A DNA stretch of 64,000 nucleotides from Cupriavidus sp. EM10 (GCF_018729255.1 NZ_CP076060.1:1860001-1924000), one strand, 5' to 3'; shown: positions 10,183-24,873, counted from the stretch's first letter. Numbers and translations: made by a program. The notes: generated by a model not told the origin, from the sequence alone.

Positions 10183-10215
10183 TACCAGTCTAACTGGACT
10201 CTTGTACCAGTCTGG
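10183..10215. promoter_or_regulatory. Repeated operator-like site between regulator and efflux gene
   Basis: TACCAGTCT occurs twice in direct orientation (10183-10191 and 10205-10213), 22 bp apart (about two helical turns). Each copy forms an inverted repeat: CCAGT-cta-ACTGG (10185-10197) and CCAG-t-CTGG (10207-10215). TTGTAC (10202-10207) and CATACT (10225-10230), 17 bp apart, could be the efflux-gene promoter and would be covered by a bound regulator. Confidence 0.55.
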
Positions 10216-10263
10216 ATGCATGACCATACTCCCAGCCTCACGCCTTGTCGAGGTCAGAAGTCC

Positions 10264-11721
10264 ATGAAAGCCCCCGCATCAAACCCAGGTTCGACATCCA
10301 CCTCCACGCCTGCGCTGGGCCGTACCGGTCTGTATGTGCTGCTGGCCGGCCAGTTGTTGCCGCAGATCGATTTTTCCATCGTCAACGTCGCCCTGCACCC
10401 CATCGAACACTCGCTAGGCGCCTCGCCGGCCGAGCTGGAACTGATGGTCGCCGTCTATGGCGTGGCGTTCGCCGTTTGCCTGGCCATGGGCGGCCGGCTG
10501 GGCGACAACTTCGGCCGCCGCCGCGTGTTCAACGCCGGCGTGCTGCTGTTCGGCATCGCCTCGCTGCTCTGCGGCGTGGCTGGCTCGATGCTGGTGCTGC
10601 TGGGCGCCCGGTTGTTGCAAGGCGCGGCGGCCGCGCTGCTGGTGCCGCAGATCCTGGCCACCATCCATGTGGGGCTGCGCGGGCACGCGCACTCCCGCGC
10701 CCTGGCGCTGTTCGCGTCGGTGGGCGGCGTGGCCTTTATCATCGGACAGGTGCTGGGCGGCTTTCTTGTAGATGCCGATATCGGCGGCCTGGGCTGGCGC
10801 AATGCGTTCCTGATCAACCTGCCCGTGTGTGCCGCCATCCTGTGGCTGTCGCCGCGCGTAATTCCGGAAACGCGCCGCGACAATCCCGCCGGCGTGGACA
10901 TCCCTGGCACGACGCTGCTGGCCATGGTGATCCTTTCCGTCCTGCTGCCTGTGGCGATGGGGCCAATGTTCCACTGGTCGTGGCCGGTGCTGGCCACGCT
11001 GGCCGCTGCTGCACCGCTGACGCTCTGGCTGTGGCAGGTCGAAAAGCGCCAGGAGCAGCGTGGCGTGCATCCGCTGCTACCGCCTTCGCTGGTGCGGCTG
11101 CCCAGCGTGCGCTTCGGCTTCGTGGTGGCGATCCTGTTCTACGCGTGCTGGAGCGGTTTCATGTTCGTGCTGGCGCTGGCGCTGCAATCCGGCGGCGGCA
11201 TGACGCCGACGATGGCCGGTAACGCGTTCATCCCGCTGGGCGTGGCGTTCTCGGTGGCATCGCTGCTGAGCCCGCGCGTGGTGGGCCTCTGGGGCCGGAC
11301 GCGCGTGCTGCTGGTGGGCTGCCTGATCCAGATGGCGGGGATGGCCGCCCTGGCCTGGACGCTGCGTCATGTCTGGCCGCATCCCGACCTGATTACCCTG
11401 GCGGCGCCGACCATGCTGATCGGCATCGGCAATGCGCTGGTGGTGGGTTGTTTCTACCGTATCGGGCTGGCCGATATTCCGCCCGATCACGCCGGCGCGG
11501 GCAGCGCGGCGCTGGCCACGGTCCAGCAGGCGTCGCTGGGGCTGGGTTCGGCGCTGCTGGGCACGGTGTTCGCCCAGAGGATCCATCATGGCGGCAGCTA
11601 CCTCGACGCCACGCTGACGAGCCTGGCGGCCGAGCTGATCCTGATGACGATGCTGGTGGCTGCGGCGGCGATCTATCATGCCCGCCACGGCCAGCCGGTG
11701 CTGGCCACGGGCGCGGCCTGA
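10264..11721 (+). CDS. DHA2-family (14-TM) MFS drug efflux transporter
   Basis: Inner-membrane proton-coupled efflux pump of the EmrB/QacA (DHA2) type. 485 residues from ATG 10264, chosen over an upstream ATG at 10216 because GAGG precedes it. Hydrophobic segments run throughout. Motif A, GGRLGDNFGRRRVF, follows TM2, and RLLQGAAAALLVPQ matches the TM4 region of this family. Divergent from the MmyB-type regulator, a common repressor-pump pairing. Substrate unknown. It ends 6 bp from the convergent def gene. Confidence 0.9.
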   Translation: MKAPASNPGSTSTSTPALGRTGLYVLLAGQLLPQIDFSIVNVALHPIEHSLGASPAELELMVAVYGVAFAVCLAMGGRLGDNFGRRRVFNAGVLLFGIASLLCGVAGSMLVLLGARLLQGAAAALLVPQILATIHVGLRGHAHSRALALFASVGGVAFIIGQVLGGFLVDADIGGLGWRNAFLINLPVCAAILWLSPRVIPETRRDNPAGVDIPGTTLLAMVILSVLLPVAMGPMFHWSWPVLATLAAAAPLTLWLWQVEKRQEQRGVHPLLPPSLVRLPSVRFGFVVAILFYACWSGFMFVLALALQSGGGMTPTMAGNAFIPLGVAFSVASLLSPRVVGLWGRTRVLLVGCLIQMAGMAALAWTLRHVWPHPDLITLAAPTMLIGIGNALVVGCFYRIGLADIPPDHAGAGSAALATVQQASLGLGSALLGTVFAQRIHHGGSYLDATLTSLAAELILMTMLVAAAAIYHARHGQPVLATGAA

Positions 11722-11727
11722 GCGACG

Positions 11728-14420
<2,693 letters not shown>

Positions 14421-15758
14421 TTATACGCTGAACAGGCGCTGCGCCACCGGCGAACCGGCCGGCATGCCGCGCGCTTCCAGCTTTTCGTAGAGCTTTTCTA
14501 GCTGGTTGAAGATCGCCACGAACGACGCTTCGGTCAGCGGACGCATATTGTCGTCGACCAGTTGCGCGCCCATCCGCTGCGCCAGGCTGTAGCCATACTC
14601 GCACACCGTCTTGAACGGCTTGATCGATTGCGCGCCTTGCGGCACATCAAGCAACAGCGTGATCTGGCGGCCGGCGTTCAGCGTCAGATCGTCGCGCAGG
14701 AAGTTCGTATCGCCGAACTGCAGCGTGAACAGCGGCTTCTGCACGCCATCGGCGCCCGGTTCGTAGCGGATAAAGCGCGTGCCGTCGCGCGACAGCACCA
14801 GGCCGTCCTGCGTGGCCACGGTCTGCACATAGGCCGCCGACCACGGCGCGCCGTCGGAAATCACGTTCACGCCCAGCTGCACGTCAGCGCCGGCCGCGAA
14901 GCTGTCCAGTTCGCGCGCGTTGGCCACCGTCTCGGTCATGTCCGGCAGGTCGGCCGATGCATCCAGGGCCTCGGCCAGCGCTTCGACGGCATTGACGAAT
15001 TCGGAGAATTCCAGCGCGTTGAGCGGGCCGCTGCGGTTGGCCAGCTGCACGGCCACCTGCAGGTCTTCGTACTGGTGGCCGGCGGTCACCGGCTCCCAGG
15101 CGTTGGCTTCGACGCGCAGCCCTTCGATATGCACCTGCTTCGTGCCGGCACGGCGCAGACGGCCCGTCAGCGGCAGGATACGGTCGCCCGAGGCCTTGCG
15201 CTCCAGGTGCATCGGCACGATGCAGTCGATCAACGGATCGATCACGGCGGCGGTCGGCTGGCCGTCCGGCACGACTTCGGCAGCCGGGGCGGCCTTGGCC
15301 GGGGCTTCCGTGGCTACTGCGCCGTCGACTTGGGCGTGGACATCAGCTTGGGCGTCGGCATGCGCTTCGGCGCGGGCTTCAGCATGCCCGGCAGCCGGCG
15401 CGGCCGCCACGGCGACCTCGTCGGCCACGATCTCGTCGGCGTCGGACGAACTGGCTGCGGCATGCGCGGCAGCGGTGGCCATGGCTACGTCAGCCGGGGC
15501 ATCGTGCTGCAGGCCCTTGCCCGCCTCGCCCAGCGTCGGCTCGCGCCGGCTCACGTGCTCGGGCGGCGTTTCCTTGAGCTTCGCCTGGGTTTCGGGCTGC
15601 GTGGTCTTGCCCACCACCGGCTCGCGCATCGGCGGCAGGTCGTCCTCGGGCATCAGCGGCCGCACGCGGCGCGCCTTGTGGATCTGCCAGCGGTTATAGG
15701 CCACCAGCAGCAACAGCAATACAACACCCGCGATGATCAGTGCGTTCTGCAGTTCCAT
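14421..15758 (-). CDS. zipA: Cell division protein ZipA
   Basis: Inner-membrane anchor that tethers FtsZ at the division site. 445 residues from ATG 15758. An N-terminal TM helix comes first (MELQNALIIAGVVLLLLLVA), then a basic stretch. A long Ala/Glu/His-rich linker follows (about residues 75-175, rich in AHA/EAHAD), then the C-terminal FtsZ-binding domain. A longer upstream extension overlaps smc and is rejected. It starts 1 bp after the smc stop, in the standard smc-zipA-ligA order. Confidence 0.93.
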   Translation of the reverse strand: MELQNALIIAGVVLLLLLVAYNRWQIHKARRVRPLMPEDDLPPMREPVVGKTTQPETQAKLKETPPEHVSRREPTLGEAGKGLQHDAPADVAMATAAAHAAASSSDADEIVADEVAVAAAPAAGHAEARAEAHADAQADVHAQVDGAVATEAPAKAAPAAEVVPDGQPTAAVIDPLIDCIVPMHLERKASGDRILPLTGRLRRAGTKQVHIEGLRVEANAWEPVTAGHQYEDLQVAVQLANRSGPLNALEFSEFVNAVEALAEALDASADLPDMTETVANARELDSFAAGADVQLGVNVISDGAPWSAAYVQTVATQDGLVLSRDGTRFIRYEPGADGVQKPLFTLQFGDTNFLRDDLTLNAGRQITLLLDVPQGAQSIKPFKTVCEYGYSLAQRMGAQLVDDNMRPLTEASFVAIFNQLEKLYEKLEARGMPAGSPVAQRLFSV

Positions 15759-15759
15759 C

Positions 15760-18700
15760 TTAAGCGGCCTCCGCCATCGATACGGCTGCATCCATGTCCA
15801 CCGCCACGATCCGCGAGACACCCTGCTCCTGCATCGTCACGCCAATCAGCTGGTGGGCCATCTCCATCGCAATCTTGTTGTGAGAAATAAATACGAACTG
15901 CGTCTTGTCGGACATGCGCGCCACCATGTTGGCGTAGCGCTCGGTATTGGCGTCGTCCAGCGGCGCATCCACCTCGTCCAGCAAGCAGAACGGTGCCGGG
16001 TTCAGCTGGAACATCGCGAACACCAGTGCAATCGCCGTCAGCGCCTTTTCCCCACCGGACAGCAGGTGAATCGTCGAATTCTTCTTGCCCGGCGGCTGTG
16101 CCATCACCTGCACGCCGGCGTCCAGGATTTCCTCGCCGGTCATGATCAGCCGGGCCTGGCCACCGCCGAACAGCGCCGGGAATAGCTCGCCGAAGTGATG
16201 ATTGACCTGGTCGAACGTGCCCTGCAGCAGCGCACGCGTTTCCTGGTCGATCTTGTTGATCGCGTCTTCGAGCGTGTTGATGGCGTCGGTCAGATCGGCC
16301 GACTGCGCGTCCAGGAACGTCTTGCGCTCGCGGGCGGCGGCCAGTTCGTCCAGGGCGGCCATGTTGACCGGGCCCAGGGCGTTGATGGCATTGTTCAGGC
16401 GTGTCACTTCGCCCTGCAGGTACGACGGCTTCAGGTCGCCGGTCAGCTTCTCGGCCAGCGCCGTTTCGTCGACTTCGGCCGTGGTCAGCTGCTCGGTGAA
16501 CTGTTCCTGGTTCAAACGCGCAGCCTGTTCCTTGAGCTGGCATTCGGTGATGCGGTCGCGCAGCGGCTGCAGGCTGCGTTCGGCCGCCAGGCGCTGTTCG
16601 TCGAACTGGCGCAGCTGGGCCGACAGGGCATCCAGCTCGATGCGCGCGGCGGACAGCTTCTGCTCCTTCTCCGAGCGCACTTCCAGCGCTTCCTGCAGGC
16701 CCGTGTTGGCGGTCTGCTCGTTGATCGTTTCCAGCTCGGCACGGGCGTTTTCCAGCGATTCCGCCACGCGTTCGCTCTGGTCGGCGGCCATCTGGATATT
16801 GCGGCGCAGTTCATCGATGCGGCCGGCCAGGTTGCGTTCGGCAAACACCGCTTCCTGGGCAGCGCGTTCCATATCGCGCAGTTGCTGGCGCGCGTGGGTC
16901 AATTTGGTATCCAGCGCGTCGAAGGCCATCTGCTGGTCTTCGTGCGATGCCTGCAGTTCGGCCAGCGTGGTGTCGTGCTGCTCGAAGCTGGCTTCGGATT
17001 CGGCCCGGATGGCGCGCTGTTCGTCGATCTGCGCATCGATCTCGCCCAGTTCCTCGCGGATCTGGTTGCTGCGTGCCGAGAAGCGCTCCATGGCTTGCGA
17101 CAGCTTCAGCACGTCCATCTGCAGCGCATGCACCCGGCGCGTAGCCTGCTCGGCGCGCGCACGTGCCTCGATCAGCGTCGTGCTGGCGTGGGTGTAGGCA
17201 GTCTCGGCGCGCACCGCGTTGGACTTGGCCTCGTCGGACAGCAGCATCTGGGCGCGCGACTGCTTCTGCAGGTTCTCGATTTCCTGCTCGCGGGCCAGCA
17301 TGCCGGCCTGTTCGGAATCGGCCGCGTAGATCTGGATCGCGTTGCGGCCCACCAGATGGCCTTCAGCCACCACGAACTGGGCGCCTTCGGGCAGCGAACC
17401 GCGCGCCGACAGCGCTTGCGACATGTCCGTGGCCGTGTAGATATCGGCCAGCCAGTCCTGCATCACGGCACGGATGCCCGGCTCGGTGATCTGCACCAGG
17501 GCCATCAGCGGACGCAGGCCAGCCGGGGCCTCCACGGGGCGCGCGGCGGGCGGCGGCGTATAGAACGCGAGCTTGGACGGCGGGGCATCGGACAGGAAGC
17601 CCTTGACCCAGTCCAGATTCGAGACTTCCAGCGCCGCAAGTTTCTCGCGCAGCACCGATTCCAGGGCGTTTTCCCAGCCCGGCTCGATATGGACCTTTTT
17701 CCACAGGCGTGGCAATTCGGCCAGGCCATGGCGTTCCAGCCAGGGCTGCACCTTGCCGTCGGTCTGCACGCTTTCCTGCAACTGGCGCAGCGCCGCCAGG
17801 CGGGCATCGAGCGACGCGATCGCGGCCGTCTCGCTCTGCACGCGCTCCTGCGCCGCGCGGCGCTCGGCGTCCAGGCGGGGCACCGATTCCTCGGCATCCA
17901 TCAGCGATGCCTGGGCTTCCTCGAGCGTCGCTTCCTGCTCGGCCAGGTCCATGCGCAACTCTTCGAGCCGCACTTCGTCCGGACGGTCGAGCCCTTGTTC
18001 CTCGCCCTTCAGGCGTTCCTTGCGCTGTTCCAGCTGCTGCAGCATCTGGTTGGCATTGCGCTGGTGCGCCGCTTCGAGCTTCAGCGCCTGCTCGGCCTGC
18101 ATGATGCCGCTGCGCTGGTCGTTGAGCTTCTGCTGGGCGTCGCGCCACTGGCCTTCGAGCGTCGGCAGTTCCTCGCTCTTCTGGGCCACGGCGTCCTGGG
18201 CCTCGATCGTGCGGGCTTCGGACAGCGCCAGGTCTTCCTCTGCCTGCGCAATATCGTCATTGGCCTGGTCGGCCTTGCCCTGCCACTGCTCGCGCTGGGC
18301 GGTCAGTGCGGCGATCTGCGCCTGCAGGCGGTTGCGCGACTCCACCACGTAGCGGATCTCGGCTTCGAGCTTGCTGACTTCGGCGTTGGCCTCGTACAGG
18401 GCACCCTGCGCGGCGTGCATGCCGTCGGACGCGGCATAGTGCGCCGCCCGCATCGTCTCTAGCTCGGCTTCCACGTGGCGCAGTTGCGCGGTCTGGGCCT
18501 CAAGGTCGATCTGCGCCTGGTCGATGGCGCGGGCATGGCGTTCCTGCTCGGCCTGGGCCTCGCGCTTGCGCAGCAGCCACAGCAGGTGCTGCTTTTCCTC
18601 GCCTTCCGACTGCAGTTGCCGGAAGCGTTGCGCCACCTCGGCCTGGCCTTCGAGCTTGTCCAGGTTATTGCCCAGTTCGCGCAGGATGTCTTCCACGCGC

Positions 18701-19275
18701 GTCAGGTTCTCGCGCGTGTCGCCCAGCCGGTTTTCGGTCTCGCGGCGGCGTTCCTTGTACTTGGACACGCCAGCGGCTTCCTCCAGGAAGATCCGCATGT
18801 CATCGGGCTTGGCCTCGATGATCCGCGAGATCATGCCCTGGCCGATGATGGCGTAGGCGCGCGGACCCAGGCCGGTGCCCAGGAAGATGTCCTGGATGTC
18901 CTTGCGGCGCACCGGCTGGTTGTTGATGTAATAGGAAGATGTGCCGTCGCGGGTCAGCACGCGCTTGACCGCCACTTCGGCGTACTGGCTCCACTGGCCG
19001 GCTGCGCGGCCTTCGGCGTTGTCGAACACCAGTTCAACACTGGCCCGGCCGGCCTGCTTGCGCGCGGTGGAGCCGTTGAAGATCACGTCCTGCATGGATT
19101 CGCCACGCAGCTCCGACGCGCGTGATTCGCCAAGCACCCAGCGCACCGCGTCGATGATGTTGGATTTACCGCAGCCGTTGGGACCTACGATGCCGACCAG
19201 CTGGCCCGGCACTTGAAAATTGGTGGGATCGACGAAGGACTTGAAGCCCGCCAGTTTGATCGAGGACAGTCGCAC
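15760..19275 (-). CDS. smc: Chromosome segregation/condensation protein SMC
   Basis: ATPase of the bacterial condensin, which organises the chromosome. 1171 residues from GTG 19275 (VRLSSIKLAGFKSFVDPTNF). Walker A is GPNGCGKSN at the N-terminal head. Two long coiled-coil arms flank a central hinge (about residues 520-660). The C-terminal head carries the signature LLSGGEKALTAIAL and Walker B PFCLLDEVDAPLDD. The longer upstream extension has no SMC similarity. Length matches the family. First gene of smc-zipA-ligA-def. Confidence 0.97.
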   Translation of the reverse strand: MRLSSIKLAGFKSFVDPTNFQVPGQLVGIVGPNGCGKSNIIDAVRWVLGESRASELRGESMQDVIFNGSTARKQAGRASVELVFDNAEGRAAGQWSQYAEVAVKRVLTRDGTSSYYINNQPVRRKDIQDIFLGTGLGPRAYAIIGQGMISRIIEAKPDDMRIFLEEAAGVSKYKERRRETENRLGDTRENLTRVEDILRELGNNLDKLEGQAEVAQRFRQLQSEGEEKQHLLWLLRKREAQAEQERHARAIDQAQIDLEAQTAQLRHVEAELETMRAAHYAASDGMHAAQGALYEANAEVSKLEAEIRYVVESRNRLQAQIAALTAQREQWQGKADQANDDIAQAEEDLALSEARTIEAQDAVAQKSEELPTLEGQWRDAQQKLNDQRSGIMQAEQALKLEAAHQRNANQMLQQLEQRKERLKGEEQGLDRPDEVRLEELRMDLAEQEATLEEAQASLMDAEESVPRLDAERRAAQERVQSETAAIASLDARLAALRQLQESVQTDGKVQPWLERHGLAELPRLWKKVHIEPGWENALESVLREKLAALEVSNLDWVKGFLSDAPPSKLAFYTPPPAARPVEAPAGLRPLMALVQITEPGIRAVMQDWLADIYTATDMSQALSARGSLPEGAQFVVAEGHLVGRNAIQIYAADSEQAGMLAREQEIENLQKQSRAQMLLSDEAKSNAVRAETAYTHASTTLIEARARAEQATRRVHALQMDVLKLSQAMERFSARSNQIREELGEIDAQIDEQRAIRAESEASFEQHDTTLAELQASHEDQQMAFDALDTKLTHARQQLRDMERAAQEAVFAERNLAGRIDELRRNIQMAADQSERVAESLENARAELETINEQTANTGLQEALEVRSEKEQKLSAARIELDALSAQLRQFDEQRLAAERSLQPLRDRITECQLKEQAARLNQEQFTEQLTTAEVDETALAEKLTGDLKPSYLQGEVTRLNNAINALGPVNMAALDELAAARERKTFLDAQSADLTDAINTLEDAINKIDQETRALLQGTFDQVNHHFGELFPALFGGGQARLIMTGEEILDAGVQVMAQPPGKKNSTIHLLSGGEKALTAIALVFAMFQLNPAPFCLLDEVDAPLDDANTERYANMVARMSDKTQFVFISHNKIAMEMAHQLIGVTMQEQGVSRIVAVDMDAAVSMAEAA

Positions 19276-19375
19276 GGTTGTCGTGTGGTTTGGGCGATAC
19301 GAAATTGGAAACGCCGGGCCCACGCCAGAGCACACGGCAAGGCGTGACGCCTGCGCCGCAAACTGCCCCCGGTGC

Positions 19376-19416
19376 CCGATGGATTGGCGCTAATCATACC
19401 ATCGCCAATCCATCGG
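19376..19416. promoter_or_regulatory. Long perfect inverted repeat upstream of smc
   Basis: Fourteen-base arms (19376-19389 and 19403-19416; core CGATGGATTGGCG / CGCCAATCCATCG) flank a 13-bp AT-rich loop. On the minus strand the loop contains TATGAT, a -10-like hexamer about 120 bp upstream of smc. The rest of the 445-bp gap to the ferritin-like gene (19276-19720) shows nothing else I can support. Confidence 0.5.
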
Positions 19417-19720
19417 CCGGCCGTTTTCGCGCCCGTTGCACGCGCCACCAAGGGGTGATCGCCCGAACCGGAAAACCGTTGTATTTCCGTGAGTTGCGAG
19501 CGTTTGTGCAAGCACTTTCCAGTCGACCGCGTTGTTTCATGAAAACGTCACGCCGGGAAATCCGCCGGCAACTTCTCAGGGTTAGTGCTAGTCTCTGAAG
19601 ATGCCGGCGTGATCCCGGGACCCCACCCCGAAGCGCCGTGCCCGCCGCTCCGCCATGCTCGACACCGGCGTGGTGCCTGTGGCCAGTCTGAAGCAAGCGC
19701 AGCAGTCTGGAGGACTGAGC

Positions 19721-20560
19721 ATGACCCCAACACCGCCGGCCGAGATGCCGGGAGACCTGCCCTGGTCCGTCGCCGAGATCGACTACGACGCCATCGACGT
19801 CGCCCGGGTCCGCGACGACCGAACACTTTTCTACCTGCTGACCGGCGCCTCGTTCATCGAGAGCGGATCCGACACCTACGCCGGCAACCTGGCCCAGTAC
19901 TACGCCGACGTGCCGGACGCGGCCAAGTGGCTGTCCGAGCACTGGGAATCCGAGGAACTGCAGCACGGCCTGGCGCTGCGCCGTTACGTCGAGCATGTCT
20001 GGCCCGAATTCGACTGGGAACGCGGCTACCAGCGGTTCTTCGACGAATACAGCCAGACCTGCTCCGTCGACAATTTCGAACGGACGCAGGCGCTGGAAAT
20101 GGCCGCCCGCTGCGTGGTGGAAACTGGCACGGCCACCTATTACCGCGCCCTGGAGCAGGCCAGCGACGAGCCGGTGCTGCGCAACCTGACGCGCCGCATC
20201 GCCAACGACGAAGTGCGCCACTACAAGCATTTCTTCCGATATTTCAATGACTTGAACCACCGCGAACAGCTTGGACGCGCCAAGGTGCTCGCCGCCCTGG
20301 CGCGCCGGCTGCTGGAGATCAAGAACGAGGACGCCGAAATCGCGCTGCGAAACGTGCTCCGGATCGAACAGAACCGCGAAGACGTGCCGGACCGCGAGGT
20401 CCGCGCCTTGAATTCACGCTGCAGCGCCGTGGTACGGCGCCACCTGCCCATCGAGATGACGGTCAAGATGCTGCTGCGCCCCCTGCACCTGCACGCGCGG
20501 CTGGAAGACCTGGTACGGCGCCCGATTGTTGCGATGGTGTCGCGGGTGATGCTGTATTGA
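19721..20560 (+). CDS. Ferritin-like di-iron protein
   Basis: 279 residues from ATG 19721 with GGAG upstream; an earlier ATG at 19655 lacks a good site. Two helix pairs carry di-iron ligands of the ferritin-like fold: the Glu and His of WESEELQHG, Glu in [10 protein letters not shown], and Glu/His in [10 protein letters not shown]. This is the pattern of ferritin-like oxidases and acyl-ACP-desaturase-like proteins. The substrate cannot be told from sequence; oxidation, desaturation or iron storage are all possible. It precedes dapC by about 100 bp, but dapC has its own -10, so they need not be one operon. Confidence 0.75.
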   Translation: MTPTPPAEMPGDLPWSVAEIDYDAIDVARVRDDRTLFYLLTGASFIESGSDTYAGNLAQYYADVPDAAKWLSEHWESEELQHGLALRRYVEHVWPEFDWERGYQRFFDEYSQTCSVDNFERTQALEMAARCVVETGTATYYRALEQASDEPVLRNLTRRIANDEVRHYKHFFRYFNDLNHREQLGRAKVLAALARRLLEIKNEDAEIALRNVLRIEQNREDVPDREVRALNSRCSAVVRRHLPIEMTVKMLLRPLHLHARLEDLVRRPIVAMVSRVMLY

Positions 20561-20622
20561 AGTGCACGGCAGGGCGCGTCGGGAAGCAGCTGGCACGCAT
20601 ATGGCGTAGTCCGGCATTCCTT

Positions 20623-20628
20623 TATAAT
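20623..20628 (+). promoter_or_regulatory. dapC promoter -10
   Basis: Perfect TATAAT 33 bp before the GTG start of dapC. No good -35 is visible at 16-18 bp, so activation or an atypical -35 is possible. Confidence 0.5.
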
Positions 20629-20661
20629 GCTCGGTTTCAACCGTCCTGCCGCCCTGCCACC

Positions 20662-21861
20662 GTGAATCCGCGCCTCGACCTGCTCCAGACCTACCCTTTC
20701 GAGAAACTGCGCGTGCTGGTGGCCGATGTGAAACCGGCCGACAAGCCGGCCATCAGCTTTGGCATTGGCGAACCCAAGCATCCGACGCCGCAGTTCATCA
20801 AGGACGCGATGACTGCTTCGCTGTCCGGACTCGCCGTCTACCCGGCCACGGCCGGCACCGACGCGCTGCGGCAGACCATCGCCGGCTGGCTGGAGCGCCG
20901 CTACCGCCTGCCGAAGGTCGATGCCGCCACCGAGGTGCTGCCGGTCAGCGGGTCGCGCGAGGCGCTGTTCGCGTTTGCGCAGACCGTGATCGACGCCAGC
21001 CAGCCCGATCCGCTGGTGCTGTGTCCGAATCCGTTCTATCAGATCTATGAAGGCGCGGCCCTGCTGGCCGGCGCCCGCCCGGTGTTTGCCAACAGCGACC
21101 CGGCGCGCAATTTCGCCCCGGCCTTCGACCAGATCGATGCCGATGTCTGGCCGAATGTCCAGTTGCTCTACGTCTGCTCGCCGGGCAATCCCACGGGCGC
21201 GGTATTGTCGCTGGAAGACTGGAAGCAGCTGTTCGAACTGTCGGATCGCTACGGATTCGTGATCGCCTCGGACGAATGCTATTCCGAGATCTATTTCGAC
21301 GAAGCCACGCCGCCGCTGGGTGCGCTGGAGGCCGCCCACCAGCTGGGCCGCGGTTTCGAACGCCTGGTGATGTTCTCGAGCCTGTCCAAGCGCTCGAACG
21401 TGCCTGGCCTGCGCTCGGGCTTCGTGGCCGGCGATGCCGCCATTTTGAAGAAATTCCTGCTGTACCGGACCTATCACGGCGCCGCCCTGAACCCGGCCGT
21501 ACAGGCTGCCAGCGTGGCCGCCTGGGGCGACGAGGGCCACGTGCGCGACAATCGCGCCGCCTATGTGCGCAAGTTTGCCGAAGTCACGCCGCTGCTGGCC
21601 GAAGTGCTTGACGTGGCGCTGCCCGATGCGGCCTTCTACCTGTGGGCCGACGTGTCACGCACGGGCCTGAGCGATACCGAGTTCGCGGTGCGCCTGCTGG
21701 CCGAGCAGAACGTGGCCGTGCTGCCGGGCAGCTATCTGGCGCGCGATGCCCACGGTGCGAACCCGGGCAGGAACCGCGTGCGCATGGCGCTGGTGGCCAC
21801 GCCCGACGAGTGCCTGGAAGGCGCGCGCCGGATTGTCGAATTCTGCAAGTCGCTGGCCTGA
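20662..21861 (+). CDS. dapC: Succinyldiaminopimelate transaminase
   Basis: PLP-dependent class I aminotransferase of the succinylase branch of diaminopimelate/lysine synthesis (N-succinyl-2-amino-6-ketopimelate + glutamate). 399 residues from GTG 20662 ([17 protein letters not shown]). The PLP-binding Lys is in [15 protein letters not shown], the cofactor-contacting NPTGAV motif and the Asp of [11 protein letters not shown] are present, and RNRVRMAL holds the carboxylate-binding Arg. An in-frame upstream extension crosses the promoter and is rejected. It heads dapC-dapD-orf-yffB-dapE, so the assignment is strong. Confidence 0.94.
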   Translation: MNPRLDLLQTYPFEKLRVLVADVKPADKPAISFGIGEPKHPTPQFIKDAMTASLSGLAVYPATAGTDALRQTIAGWLERRYRLPKVDAATEVLPVSGSREALFAFAQTVIDASQPDPLVLCPNPFYQIYEGAALLAGARPVFANSDPARNFAPAFDQIDADVWPNVQLLYVCSPGNPTGAVLSLEDWKQLFELSDRYGFVIASDECYSEIYFDEATPPLGALEAAHQLGRGFERLVMFSSLSKRSNVPGLRSGFVAGDAAILKKFLLYRTYHGAALNPAVQAASVAAWGDEGHVRDNRAAYVRKFAEVTPLLAEVLDVALPDAAFYLWADVSRTGLSDTEFAVRLLAEQNVAVLPGSYLARDAHGANPGRNRVRMALVATPDECLEGARRIVEFCKSLA

Positions 21862-21967
21862 ACCGGCGCAACCGCTGCACCCCGCTTCACCGATCGAATG
21901 CCCTGGCGCCGGGGCAACTGCCACCGGCGCCGCCTCTCTCACACAAATCACCACTGAGAACACCATC

Positions 21968-22795
21968 ATGACGCAAGCTCTGCAAGCCCTGATCGACCAG
22001 GCCTGGGAAGACCGCACCAGCCTGTCGCCGAAGTCCGCGCCGAACGATATCCGCGAAGCCGTGGCCAACGTGATCTCGCAACTGGACGCCGGCACGCTGC
22101 GCGTCGCCGAGAAGCAAGGCCGCGACTGGATCGTCAACCAGTGGGTCAAGAAGGCCGTGCTGCTGTCGTTCCGCCTGGAAGACAATGCGCCGATGAGCGC
22201 CGGCGGCTTTGCCCAGTTCTACGACAAGGTGCCGACCAAGTTCGCCAACTGGAGCCAGGAAGACTTTGCCCGCGCCGGTTTCCGCGTGGTGCCGCCGGCC
22301 GTGGCCCGCCGCGGTTCGTTCATCGCGAAGAACGCCGTGCTGATGCCGTCGTACGTGAACATCGGCGCCTACGTGGACGAAGGCACGATGGTCGACACCT
22401 GGGCCACCGTCGGTTCGTGCGCCCAGATCGGCAAGAACGTTCACCTGTCGGGTGGCGTGGGCATCGGCGGCGTGCTGGAGCCGCTGCAGGCCAACCCGGT
22501 GATCATCGAGGACAACTGCTTCATCGGCGCCCGCTCGGAAGTCGTGGAAGGCGTGATCATCGAAGAAAACTCGGTGATCTCGATGGGCGTGTACCTGGGC
22601 CAGTCGACCAAGATCTACGACCGTGAAACGGGCGAGATCCATTACGGCCGCGTGCCGGCCGGTTCGGTCGTGGTGGCCGGCAACCTGCCGTCCAAGGACG
22701 GCAAGTACAGCCTGTACTGCGCCGTGATCGTGAAGAAGGTGGACGCGCAAACCCGCGCCAAGACCAGCCTGAACGACCTGCTGCGCGGCGACTGA
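21968..22795 (+). CDS. dapD: 2,3,4,5-tetrahydropyridine-2,6-dicarboxylate N-succinyltransferase
   Basis: Transfers succinyl from succinyl-CoA to tetrahydrodipicolinate in lysine/diaminopimelate synthesis. 275 residues from ATG 21968 ([16 protein letters not shown]). The C-terminal half is a left-handed beta-helix of hexapeptide repeats (for example [20 protein letters not shown], and [15 protein letters not shown]). It follows dapC by 106 bp and precedes other dap genes. Confidence 0.97.
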   Translation: MTQALQALIDQAWEDRTSLSPKSAPNDIREAVANVISQLDAGTLRVAEKQGRDWIVNQWVKKAVLLSFRLEDNAPMSAGGFAQFYDKVPTKFANWSQEDFARAGFRVVPPAVARRGSFIAKNAVLMPSYVNIGAYVDEGTMVDTWATVGSCAQIGKNVHLSGGVGIGGVLEPLQANPVIIEDNCFIGARSEVVEGVIIEENSVISMGVYLGQSTKIYDRETGEIHYGRVPAGSVVVAGNLPSKDGKYSLYCAVIVKKVDAQTRAKTSLNDLLRGD

Positions 22796-22862
22796 TCCAT
22801 CGATCCCCGAAGCCGTACCCTGCCGCCGGGCCCTGCACCGGTGGCAGGCCGAAATCCCGCCG

Positions 22863-23252
22863 ATGCCATCCCTCCGCAAGCGACTCATGGCCCTCGACCC
22901 CGCCACTGTCAGTACCGTGCTATCCCTGCTGCCCACCATCCTCGAACAGGCCAACAAGACCATCGAGAAGCTGAAGAAGGGCAAACGCAAGGACGAGAAC
23001 GGCAGCACGCAGGCCGACGCCGATCCGGCGCGCGACCCCGCCGCACGCATCGCGGAACTGGAAGCGGCAGCCGTGCAGCAGGCCGAAGCTGTCAAGCTGC
23101 TGGCCGAACAGCACGCCATCACCATCGAGGCGCTGCGCCGCGAGGCCGCCCGGCTGGACCGACGGCTGCGCCTGATGACGGCCGTGGCGATGGCCGGCGT
23201 GGCGTTTGGCCTGGGCGGGCTGGTGATCGCCGTCAACCTGCTGCTTCGTTAA
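22863..23252 (+). CDS. Small coiled-coil membrane protein of unknown function
   Basis: 129 residues; the alternative start ATG 22887 gives 121. The middle (about residues 63-100) is a predicted coiled coil rich in Ala/Glu/Leu. The C-terminus is one hydrophobic helix (about 104-128: MTAVAMAGVAFGLGGLVIAV), so it is probably a tail-anchored inner-membrane protein. I do not recognise the family. Its position between dapD and the Spx-like gene suggests co-transcription with the dap genes; no catalytic motif is visible. Confidence 0.7.
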   Translation: MPSLRKRLMALDPATVSTVLSLLPTILEQANKTIEKLKKGKRKDENGSTQADADPARDPAARIAELEAAAVQQAEAVKLLAEQHAITIEALRREAARLDRRLRLMTAVAMAGVAFGLGGLVIAVNLLLR

Positions 23253-23285
23253 CCTCACCCGCCACCCACCCGGACTCCGCGCACC

Positions 23286-24873
<1,588 letters not shown>

